From Flavobacterium psychrophilum (GTDB lineage: Bacteria > Bacteroidota > Bacteroidia > Flavobacteriales > Flavobacteriaceae): 8,928 nucleotides of DNA. A program made the position numbers and the translations under genes. The DNA lies in the NCBI GenBank assembly GCA_945878515.1, contig CAMCTL010000144.1, positions 1 through 8,928 on the forward strand, written 5' to 3'. Shown in pieces: positions 1-7,440 of the stretch. The notes under the pieces were generated by a model that made no database searches, was not told where the DNA came from, and worked only from the letters and a program-made list of their open reading frames with translations. Position 1 is the first letter of the stretch; each line of letters opens with the position of its first letter.

Positions 1-2454
1 TACGCCTTCGTTTGTTGCATTAGTAAGTTCTCTATTAAATGCTACAATCGCAGGTAAATTTCCAGTTGCAGCTCTAGCATTTTGTATAATTCTTCCAGTA
101 ACAATTCTAGTTCCAGTACTGTATAGTTTTGTAGTAATTTGATAATATACATTTCCAGCTCCTGGAACAGCAGTTAGAGGAACAGTAAAAGGATATGAAC
201 TAAACATTAAAACTAAATCTAAACCTGGTAGAGCGCCGTTTGCATCTACTTGAGTTCCTATATTTAATAGATTTACTCCAGCAGGCAATTCCCAAGCATA
301 ACCTTCTTCTCTTGCACCTGCAACAGGCGTAGCAGTCAATGTTAAAGGAGTTGTAGTTCCCATGTATTCAGCAAAACTTGTAAGTTTACGAGCCGATGAA
401 ACACCTGTAGTAGCATTAACTACTAAAGGTAGTGCAGCGTTTGTCATTGTAATAGCTGCAGGCGCAGCAGGTAAAACAGCAGTGATAGCCAATGTTTTAG
501 CTTTTCCTTTACAACCTCCTTCGTTTACTGCTTGAACAGATACGTTACCAACTTTAAACACACCAGAAGGCACATTTGCATAATGTACTGAAATTGCATT
601 TGTACCTTGACCAGACATAATAGTTGCTCCTAATGGCACAGTCCAGAAATAAGACGCTGCACCAACAACAGCTGGTACAGTATAGGTAAATTCAGTAAAA
701 GTACCAATTTGTGGCCCTACAGCAGCAGTAGCAGCAGCACCACCAACAGTAAAAGTACTTGTAATAGTACCTAAAGCAGCAGAAGGAGAATCTGCAATAG
801 TAACAAGAATAGCAGCTCTAGCACTTGCTGTACCAAATTCATCAACCTCAGCCACAAAATAAGACTTTGATCCAACAGTAGCAGTACTAGGTACTGGGGC
901 AACAGTTGCGAAAGTAGTTGCAGTCAAAGTAGTGTACCATCTTAAAGAAACTCCAGTAGCAGTTAAATTAGCAGTAAGTGCAGGAGCAACTTCACCTTTA
1001 CAGTAAGTACGATTAGTTACACCTGGAGCACCAGAAATAGCAATTAAATTATTGAAAGAAGCATCAGTAAAAGATGCGCCTGTTTTGGCATCAGCACTTG
1101 CTGGTCTTAAATCGCAATTTACAGTATCGTTATTATCAACAATCATCTTGTAGTTTTGACCGTTTGTTGTGTCATAAGGACGAGTCAACAAACCAGTGCT
1201 ATTAGCATAAGTTTTATTATCAAATGCTGGAGTTGCAAACCAAGTAGCTAAATCAGTAGTTGATGGAACACTTGAAGATGTAATACCAGTGGTAGCTTGG
1301 AAAGTTAATGCAGAAGCAACTAAATTATTTTTGAATTTGAAACGATCTGCTGTAGCATTTGCTCCAGTAAGTAAGTCGTTAATAACTAAACCTTTAGCAT
1401 GACCAACAAAAATTGAATTGAAAATTTTAGGTGCAGATGCTCTTCTTATACGCAAAGATTTATCATGAAATGAATTTAATGTACCACCGTTTGTCAAAAC
1501 TTGACGCTCTACTGGACCAACACAAGTAATGTTAGAGAAGATTGGAGATGTAGTATCTCCCCAAGCTACTGTAGTTGCAGTACCAGCAGAATTATTATCA
1601 ACCTCAAAAGCCTCAGAAGTAGAAATATCAGCGCCACTTGGATCTTTGATAGATAAACCATATTGAACTATTCCTTTGAATCCGTTATCAACATCAAAAT
1701 CATCATCTAAACCATTAAATGCAACAAGATATTTACAGTTTACTGAACCACCAAACCACTCAAATGAATCATCGTTAGAATAAGAAACTTGAACATGTTC
1801 GATAGTTGTTCCTTTTCCAACAGCACCCATAGTTAAACCATTAAGCTCATTGTTTGGAGAAAACACGAAACCAGCATACTCAATTCTTACATATTTTAAA
1901 GAACCAGAATTGTCATCATCGTCTGGAGCTAAACCACCACCAAATTCAGTATTTACGTTTTGAGAAATACCTTCGATGTAGTTAACACCATTATTTACAT
2001 TGTATCTAGCTTTACCTAAAACTACAATTCCACCCCAATCACCTCTAGTTCTACTACCAGCGGCATTTTTAGATGTAAAAACAATAGGCTCAGTAACAGT
2101 ACCATTAGCAATTATTTTTGCTCCTCTCGTAATCACTAGGGCAGAAGCTAGAGCATTACTTCTGATTACAGTACCCGCCTGGATAGTTAAAGTAGCGTTA
2201 CTTCTTACTGTAATAAGACGTGTCAATTCATACACTTTGTCTTTTGTCCAAGTTACATTAGATGTAATATCCGCAGTAACTGGTGTTGTAACAGTGCCGT
2301 AAACAGCATTGTTAGGATCGAAATTTGTCCAACCTTGCGTCCACATAGCAGTTGGAGCCGGAGCAAAAGCACCTCTAAAGGCAGTTTGCTGAATTTGAGC
2401 CATTGCAAAGTTGCAAACTAATGCAAACGCTGCAATCAAAGAAATTTTTTTCAT
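1..2454 (-). CDS. Large secreted beta-helix and Ig-like protein, probable T9SS substrate (C-terminus outside window)
   Basis: The frame is open from the ATG at 2454 to the window edge, giving 818 residues with no stop, so the 3' end is missing. Residues 1-19 (MKKISLIAAFALVCNFAMA, then Q20) form a type I signal peptide; C14 does not fit a lipobox. Residues about 40-450 look like a right-handed beta-helix-type domain common in Bacteroidetes secreted proteins, with acidic and aromatic motifs: APDDDDNSG (177-185), SYSNDDSFEWFGG (about 224-236) and NGLDDDFDVDNG (about 248-259). Residues about 470-545 form an Ig-like repeat (TYCKGE, LRWYTT, KSYFVAEVDEFG), followed by PKD/Ig-like segments rich in Ala, Thr and Val. 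A T9SS sorting domain is expected past position 1 but cannot be seen. The coding sequence is visibly richer in GC than its neighbours, mainly through Ala/Thr/Val codons. The function of this beta-helix family is not known to me. Lying next to a TonB-dependent receptor suggests a surface ligand-binding role (inference). The reading frame is certain and the product class fairly sure. Confidence 0.85.
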   Translation of the reverse strand, partial: MKKISLIAAFALVCNFAMAQIQQTAFRGAFAPAPTAMWTQGWTNFDPNNAVYGTVTTPVTADITSNVTWTKDKVYELTRLITVRSNATLTIQAGTVIRSNALASALVITRGAKIIANGTVTEPIVFTSKNAAGSRTRGDWGGIVVLGKARYNVNNGVNYIEGISQNVNTEFGGGLAPDDDDNSGSLKYVRIEYAGFVFSPNNELNGLTMGAVGKGTTIEHVQVSYSNDDSFEWFGGSVNCKYLVAFNGLDDDFDVDNGFKGIVQYGLSIKDPSGADISTSEAFEVDNNSAGTATTVAWGDTTSPIFSNITCVGPVERQVLTNGGTLNSFHDKSLRIRRASAPKIFNSIFVGHAKGLVINDLLTGANATADRFKFKNNLVASALTFQATTGITSSSVPSTTDLATWFATPAFDNKTYANSTGLLTRPYDTTNGQNYKMIVDNNDTVNCDLRPASADAKTGASFTDASFNNLIAISGAPGVTNRTYCKGEVAPALTANLTATGVSLRWYTTLTATTFATVAPVPSTATVGSKSYFVAEVDEFGTASARAAILVTIADSPSAALGTITSTFTVGGAAATAAVGPQIGTFTEFTYTVPAVVGAASYFWTVPLGATIMSGQGTNAISVHYANVPSGVFKVGNVSVQAVNEGGCKGKAKTLAITAVLPAAPAAITMTNAALPLVVNATTGVSSARKLTSFAEYMGTTTPLTLTATPVAGAREEGYAWELPAGVNLLNIGTQVDANGALPGLDLVLMFSSYPFTVPLTAVPGAGNVYYQITTKLYSTGTRIVTGRIIQNARAATGNLPAIVAFNRELTNATNEGV

Positions 2455-2964
2455 TTTGTTTATTTTTTTTTGTTAAACATGGCAAAAGTACAGCCAACAG
2501 TTAAAACTAATGCAAACTTAAAATTAAATAAATTAAACGTTTGAGTAAATAAATTGTTATTAAGGTTAATAAATTGTAAATAGCGTATTTTTAGTCTTTT
2601 ATTTTGTCAATAATGCAATATTTATTTTGTATCCAAAATCTAAGTTTTGGCATTAATTGAAAGTTAAGAGCCGTTCAGAAAAGATACTCCTGTATATGCA
2701 ATTCTTAAATTTTATAAAAAACGATAATTAAAGAAATTATGATAAGGAAAAATACAACCCACTAACTACAATGGTCAAAATTTGGATTGCGATAAATATG
2801 TTTATTAAAGACAATATCTTGTTTGAATGTAAAATACGCTTACAATATTGTTGTCAACCTAGATTTAATTTTGTATTCAAGTGTTCTTGGTGGAATAATT
2901 AAGCAAAATAGTATGTCATATCTTGTGTCAAATTCGCTAGTGATCTGTATATCAAGTCTTAACC
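2455..2964. other. Gene-free, AT-rich gap between the GH1-like gene and the secreted protein gene
   Basis: I find no convincing gene in these 510 bases. The left end holds the promoter of the secreted protein. Behind it are three AATAAATT copies (2527, 2548, 2568) spaced 20-21 bases apart. A 6-base hairpin (2633-2638 with 2645-2650, CCAAAA/TTTTGG) has no clear T-tract on either strand and is not a convincing terminator. The right end (2840-2964) may hold a decayed piece of the GH1-like gene, listed separately. The gap is long for this gene-dense locus, consistent with lost or decayed coding sequence. Confidence 0.6.
2483..2516 (-). promoter_or_regulatory. Bacteroidetes-type promoter of the secreted beta-helix protein
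   Basis: Read on the minus strand, TACTTTTG (2490-2483) fits the -7 consensus TAnnTTTG. TTTG (2516-2513) fits the -33 element, with a 22-base spacer. Transcription should start near 2476, leaving a leader of roughly 20 bases before the ATG at 2454. The same 22-base spacer occurs in the promoter of the barrel gene at 7379-7412. The gene is therefore probably transcribed independently of the receptor/GH1-like pair upstream. Confidence 0.7.
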
Positions 2965-2968
2965 TTAG
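2840..2968 (-). pseudogene. Possible frameshifted C-terminal remnant of the GH1-like gene
   Basis: The GH1-like frame stops at 2965, but another minus-strand frame is open from 2968 to a stop at 2840-2842 (42 codons). Its translation includes LRLRLDIQ, then EFDTRYDILF, then PPRTLEYKIKS. The missing GH1 tail normally reads roughly WSLLDNFEW, GYSKRFGIVYVD, then KRT and a Lys/Ser-rich end. LD, RY for RF, the hydrophobic I-L-F strand and the following RT appear in the right order, and the length is close to the missing part. The DNFEW motif itself is not preserved. The match is weak and read by eye, and chance similarity is possible. Confidence 0.25.
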
Positions 2969-4173
2969 CTAGATGTAAAATAACCGTTTACTTCGTCACC
3001 ACTTTTATTGGCTAAAACTATTTGTTCTAAAATAAATTGAATGTTGTTTTCATGTATATCAGAATTATCTAACTGTTCATCATTTTGCGTGTTGAAGGAG
3101 GCCAAAGGTTCGTTGATGTAAATCTTTTTGACACGCTCATACATAATGTATTTTCTAACTATTAGATGAATTAATTCGTGATAAATTTCTGAAACCAAAT
3201 GATTTTTCTTCACCCTTAGTTTATCATATTCTACTAATTTAGCATTCAAATAGGGGACAAATAAATTGTGTTTCACTATTTCTCTTCTACAATTTTGTAA
3301 ACCAATAAAATCAAAATCAACTTTAATCAAATTCTCGTCTGCGGGAAGACTATATTTTGAAATATTTTTTAAAAAAGGCAATGTTTTTATTGGGTAACCC
3401 AATCCGAGTGAAGGTTCAATAAATATGCGATTTAATATAGCATCGGCTCTTTCGACTGCTTTTAGATCTTTTTCAGAAAATGTCAATGGAATAAAATAGT
3501 TATAACAAAAAAAAGTCCCTACTTGAGACTCTTTTGCTATTTCTTTTATCTTTTTGTAGCCCAAGGATTGGCAAAGTAGCGCATGATGCAATGCTGACAA
3601 AAAATTATTGACACTATTTTTTCTTCTAGGATTTACTTCCAGAAACTGCGTAGCTTTTGTGAAAACAGATGGCTCATTATAAATAATCCAATGATCTACT
3701 TTACTTGTGAAAGCGTTTACACAAATACCGACGTAGTTTTCAAACCAATCCAGCATTTCACGATTAGACCAACCACCTTTTTTCTCTAAAATTGTTGGTA
3801 AGTGTGAATCAAAAATAGAAACAAAAGGTACAACTTTATTTTCGATACAAATATCAATCACCTCATTGTAAAATGCAATGGCATCGTTGTTGCTTTCGCC
3901 AGTTCCGTCAGGCAATATTAGCGACCAAGATAGGGAAAACTTAAAATTTTGAATTCCATATCGTTTTAATATAGCAATATCTTGTTTGTAACGTAATAAA
4001 TCTGATTTATAAATTGAATCATCATTATTACAGGTTTCATTAATAGTATAGTAGCGTGAATCTGAATTATTTTTTATATTGTAATCAGCAGAAGATATGC
4101 TTACGAAAAAATCAGTTTCAAAATTAATTGCTTTAAATTCAACTAAATTCTCGTGTAATTCCTCGAGGCTCAT
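2965..4173 (-). CDS. Glycoside hydrolase family 1-like protein, C-terminally short, with an altered active site
   Basis: This 402-residue protein has no signal peptide and should be cytoplasmic. GH1 landmarks occur in order: an N-terminal strand (FETDFFVSISSADYNIK, 18-34), YKQDIAILKRYG (62-73), FKFSLSWSLILPDGTG (77-92), KGGWSNREMLDWF (132-144), HWIIYNEP (161-168) with E167 at the acid/base position, DFDFIGLQ (286-293), and IYINEPLAS (351-359), where E355 falls at the nucleophile position of the usual ITENG. It ends at GYFTSS, while family members continue about 45 residues through WSLLDNFEW. Several sugar-binding residues differ: Gln to N32, His-Trp to D122-S123, Arg to K78, Asn-Tyr-Tyr to Q293-N294-C295. 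It may be a pseudoenzyme, an enzyme of unusual specificity, or a decaying gene. It starts 9 bases after the receptor stop with no own promoter seen, so it is probably co-transcribed. The family is fairly sure; catalytic activity is doubtful. Confidence 0.75.
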   Translation of the reverse strand: MSLEELHENLVEFKAINFETDFFVSISSADYNIKNNSDSRYYTINETCNNDDSIYKSDLLRYKQDIAILKRYGIQNFKFSLSWSLILPDGTGESNNDAIAFYNEVIDICIENKVVPFVSIFDSHLPTILEKKGGWSNREMLDWFENYVGICVNAFTSKVDHWIIYNEPSVFTKATQFLEVNPRRKNSVNNFLSALHHALLCQSLGYKKIKEIAKESQVGTFFCYNYFIPLTFSEKDLKAVERADAILNRIFIEPSLGLGYPIKTLPFLKNISKYSLPADENLIKVDFDFIGLQNCRREIVKHNLFVPYLNAKLVEYDKLRVKKNHLVSEIYHELIHLIVRKYIMYERVKKIYINEPLASFNTQNDEQLDNSDIHENNIQFILEQIVLANKSGDEVNGYFTSS

Positions 4174-4182
4174 TAACGTTAA

Positions 4183-7128
4183 TTAGAAATTATATGTCGC
4201 AGTTAAAGAGAATGATCTTCCAAATTTAGTTAACCAAATAATATCATCGTCTGCTTTATTATAGCCATCTTCATAATGGAAATCTCCTGTAAAAACATGA
4301 TTAGCCAATGTCTCAAAACTACCATATTCCACACTATTCCTGTAGTTATTTTGATAAAAAATTAAATCTTGTGCCAATAAATTTTGGATGTTCAACTTGA
4401 CCTCTAACTTATTTTTAAGTAAAGATTTAGCTACTTGCATATCTAAAAATGTCCTACCTTTTTCCCAAATTGCATTTTTAACCTCACTTGCAGCAAAAGC
4501 AATTCTATTACCTGCTCTATTAACATTTGCTGAAATTACCATACCGTTATCTTTATTCATATATTGCAATCCGCCGTTAAAAACATAAGGAGACTGACCC
4601 TGTAAGGTTCTAACAGGTTCCAAGCTTGGAGTGCCTTTGATACCAGAAACATCCGACTCTGATTTGATAATCGCTATATTAGAAAACAAGGTCAAATCCT
4701 CAAAAAATGTAGTGTTTTCATTTGTAAAAATAGAGCTTAACAATACTCTAAAATCTAATTCTATACCACTAACTTTTGCTTTATTTGCATTGATATAGCT
4801 TATGGTCTTATTTAACGGTTGTTGAATAATCTCGATTGGCTTATCGAAGTTTTTGTTAAAATATGAAGCAGTAAATACTTGCCCTTTTGATGGAAAAAAT
4901 TCATATCTTAAATCAAAATTTAGTATTGATGATCTTTCAAGAAGAGGATTACCTTGCGTAAAAAATTGATTTGTAAAATCATAAAAACCAAACGGGGCTA
5001 ATTCTCTATATTCTGGTCTGTTTAAAGTCCTAGAATAACTCAAGCGTAGATTCTGTTTGCTAGTAACCGCAAAAATGAAATTCGCAGAGGGCAAAAAATC
5101 AATTTTGTTCGTATTGATATCTACAGCACCATTTGGAAATTCTTCTGAAATATTAATTTTTGAATTTAGAGTTTGATTAAAGTCCTCAACTCGTACACCC
5201 CAAATTAGCCTAAATTTTTTGAAACGATTATCTAACATTATGTATGACGCGACAAGGTTAGAACTAGCTGAATACCTGTCAGAAACAGAAGTAGCATCAT
5301 ATAAAGTAAAACCATCTTTACCCGAACTAAGTGTTCCCATATTTTCTCTTGAGAAAATTACGTCATTAGGCAAATACTCTAAACTGCTATCATAATTACC
5401 ATTGGATTGATATTGATTGTACTGTAATTGCCTAGCGAAGAAATCCCTTTTTCTGTTTTGCATGGTACTTCCAATCTTAATCTCATTCAATAAATCATCT
5501 CCAATTTCGAATTTATGCGATAAATCAACCTTACTGCCAGTAAGAGATTCTTTGTTTTCAGAATAAAAAATTCCTCCCCCAAAATCAGCGCCTCCATTGT
5601 TACTTGTAATAACAGCACGAGGACTTGACAATGTTGCATCGCTACTAGAAGGGTCTGCAATTAAATAAATATTTCGTCTCAAATTGGGAATAGACCTTTG
5701 AATATTACTAAAGAAACCACCCCAATTTACTTTAATCTTTTGTTGGGGGAAATAATGTTCTCCATTCAATTGCCCGGAATAGATAATATTACTAGTAAAC
5801 CATCTAACAGTAGAATTAAGAATTCTTGGATCGTCAACATCTTTTTTTCCTGATCGATCAACTACCAAATCATTTGAGTTAATGCTTAATATATTTTTGA
5901 AAGAAAAACTATGATTTTGATTTAATTTGAAACTGAAATTTGCTAAAGAACCTGTAAGGACTTGTTGGCTATAACTATTATCACTAAATTTTTCAACAAG
6001 AACAGACGCCACAGTTGGGTCACCATTGTTCCATTCATTTCTTGTTATTTGGTTAAAGTTATTGGTTAAACTATGAGATAGCGAAAAAACAATTCCAAAA
6101 ACTTTTTCTCCAAAATCGAAATGATGTCCGATTGAATACTGAAATGAAGAATTTGGACTAAATTTTTTGTCTTGAATGCTCAAGTCTGTATCAAAGGTCT
6201 TCGCTACCTCAGCAGCAGCAGGAGTACTGTTTAACTTCGGAACACCGTTAACACCCAAAAAAGCATCGGTACTTGGGATTGTAGAAGGTAATGCTCTAGC
6301 TCCGTCATCAAAGCCTAACCAATCGGTACTGCTGCCTTTATAATCTTTTTGGTCTTTAAAAGTTGTAATTGTATTGTATCCTGCACCATAAGAGAAAGAT
6401 TGGAAATTTTTATCTGGAACTGCTTTGGTATTGATTGATATAACACCACCAGCAAAATCTCCCGGCATATCTGGTGAGGCGGTTTTAGTAATCACAAGAT
6501 TATCAAGCATATTTGATGGAAATATATCGAAGGAAAATGCTTTTCTATCAGATTCAGAACTTGGCAATGGTGCACCATTAAGTGAAGCAAAATTATAACG
6601 GTCATTCAAACCTCTAATAACAACAAATTTATTATCTTGAATACTTACCCCGCTTACCCTTTTCAAAACATCCGATGTAGTTTTATCTGGTGTCCGCTTC
6701 ATTGTTTCAGCTGAAATTCCGTCCGAAACAGTAATGCTGTTTTTTTGAGCAATCAAAAGTGATTTGATAGATTCGGTTTTAGCTTTTGTTTTCGTGATAA
6801 CGACCTCTTTAAGTTCATTTTTTACTTCTACAAGATTAGTATTCAAATAAGTAATTTCATTATTTTTTACTATTACTTCGGAAATTTGTTTGGATTGATA
6901 CCCAAAGAATGAAAATTCTACTTCATGGTAACCCGCTACCACATTTCTAAAAACAAATTTGCCATCAGAATCTGTAGTGGTACTCAATTTTAATGACCTT
7001 ATTAAAACATTTGTTCCTGGCATGGCATTTCCATTAGCTTCATCAACGACTGAACCGCTTATAGAACCGTTTTGACCGAAAAATGTAGTAGAAATCAATA
7101 ATAGAAAAAAAGCGAAAAAAGGTTTCAT
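4183..7128 (-). CDS. TonB-dependent outer-membrane receptor with carboxypeptidase-regulatory-like N-terminal domain
   Basis: I chose the ATG at 7128 (981 residues) over the one at 7164. It puts the signal peptide MKPFFAFFLLLISTTFFG directly at the start, cleaved before Q19; the longer form would add 12 non-signal residues. Residues about 21-105 are a CarboxypepD_reg-like beta-sandwich (GSISGSVVDEANGNAMPGTNV, FGYQSK). LKEVVITKT (107-115) may serve as the TonB box. The plug covers about 130-235, with VVIRGLNDRYNFASLNGAPLP, SFDIFPSNMLDNLVITKT and GDFAGGVISINTK. The rest is a 22-strand-type barrel with the typical LSYSRTLNRPEYRELAP (about residues 697-713), ending in LTATYNF with a terminal Phe. 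It should import a ligand using TonB/ExbBD energy. No SusD partner is present, so it is not a SusCD pair. The next gene begins 9 bases downstream. The ligand is unknown. Confidence 0.93.
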   Translation of the reverse strand: MKPFFAFFLLLISTTFFGQNGSISGSVVDEANGNAMPGTNVLIRSLKLSTTTDSDGKFVFRNVVAGYHEVEFSFFGYQSKQISEVIVKNNEITYLNTNLVEVKNELKEVVITKTKAKTESIKSLLIAQKNSITVSDGISAETMKRTPDKTTSDVLKRVSGVSIQDNKFVVIRGLNDRYNFASLNGAPLPSSESDRKAFSFDIFPSNMLDNLVITKTASPDMPGDFAGGVISINTKAVPDKNFQSFSYGAGYNTITTFKDQKDYKGSSTDWLGFDDGARALPSTIPSTDAFLGVNGVPKLNSTPAAAEVAKTFDTDLSIQDKKFSPNSSFQYSIGHHFDFGEKVFGIVFSLSHSLTNNFNQITRNEWNNGDPTVASVLVEKFSDNSYSQQVLTGSLANFSFKLNQNHSFSFKNILSINSNDLVVDRSGKKDVDDPRILNSTVRWFTSNIIYSGQLNGEHYFPQQKIKVNWGGFFSNIQRSIPNLRRNIYLIADPSSSDATLSSPRAVITSNNGGADFGGGIFYSENKESLTGSKVDLSHKFEIGDDLLNEIKIGSTMQNRKRDFFARQLQYNQYQSNGNYDSSLEYLPNDVIFSRENMGTLSSGKDGFTLYDATSVSDRYSASSNLVASYIMLDNRFKKFRLIWGVRVEDFNQTLNSKINISEEFPNGAVDINTNKIDFLPSANFIFAVTSKQNLRLSYSRTLNRPEYRELAPFGFYDFTNQFFTQGNPLLERSSILNFDLRYEFFPSKGQVFTASYFNKNFDKPIEIIQQPLNKTISYINANKAKVSGIELDFRVLLSSIFTNENTTFFEDLTLFSNIAIIKSESDVSGIKGTPSLEPVRTLQGQSPYVFNGGLQYMNKDNGMVISANVNRAGNRIAFAASEVKNAIWEKGRTFLDMQVAKSLLKNKLEVKLNIQNLLAQDLIFYQNNYRNSVEYGSFETLANHVFTGDFHYEDGYNKADDDIIWLTKFGRSFSLTATYNF

Positions 7129-7177
7129 ATGAATTAATTTAAAATAAAAGTGCAAATTAAACATAAATAATGCTAGC

Positions 7178-7185
7178 CAAAGTTA
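7178..7185 (-). promoter_or_regulatory. Candidate -7 box for the TonB-dependent receptor
   Basis: On the minus strand TAACTTTG fits TAnnTTTG and would start transcription near 7171, about 43 bases before the chosen ATG at 7128. No TTG is found 17-23 bases upstream (the area is all A/T), so the -33 element is missing or unrecognisable. That could mean a weak or activator-dependent promoter. A 16-base AT-only palindrome (7235-7250, TTAAATATATATTTAA) lies further upstream in the same divergent region. Confidence 0.45.
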
Positions 7186-7378
7186 ACTTAAAATTAAGAT
7201 TTTATATTTAATGATTTAATGGAGATTTTGCTACTTAAATATATATTTAATTTATTAAAAGACAGTATTTTATGATTATTTTTGAACTAGGGTTGTTTTG
7301 CATAAAGGTTTACATATTTAGTTGTAATTGGGTTTTTTATTTTCAGAATGTTTAGAAATAGTTATATATATACTTTAA

Positions 7379-7412
7379 TTTGTAATATTTAAAGAGAATT
7401 TAAATATATTTG
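7379..7412 (+). promoter_or_regulatory. Bacteroidetes-type promoter of the beta-barrel gene
   Basis: TTTG at 7379-7382 and TATATTTG at 7405-7412 fit the -33 and -7 consensus, with a 22-base spacer. Transcription should start near 7419, about 20 bases before the ATG at 7441. Together with the candidate receptor promoter this makes 7129-7440 a divergent promoter region. No Shine-Dalgarno sequence precedes the ATG; the leader is T-rich (TATTGTTTTT). Confidence 0.65.
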
Positions 7413-7440
7413 CGAAATAGTTTCACTTTATATTGTTTTT

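Noticed and set aside
715..765. Repeated GCAGCA/GTAGCA units suggesting a CRISPR or tandem repeat array
   Set aside because: They are Ala-rich codons inside the secreted protein; there are no regular repeats or spacers anywhere in the window.
2000..2302. 100-codon open frame on the plus strand
   Set aside because: It lies antisense within the well-supported secreted protein gene; the translation is a low-complexity shadow.
4388..4588. 66-codon open frame on the plus strand
   Set aside because: Antisense to the barrel-coding part of the TonB-dependent receptor, with no independent start signals.
7129..7164. Upstream ATG extending the receptor by 12 residues
   Set aside because: It would place MFNLHFYFKLIH in front of a complete signal peptide; the ATG at 7128 gives a normal start.
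7235..7250. 16-base palindrome TTAAATATATATTTAA as a Fur-like operator
   Set aside because: It is purely A/T, does not match a known operator, and such palindromes arise easily in this AT-rich region.
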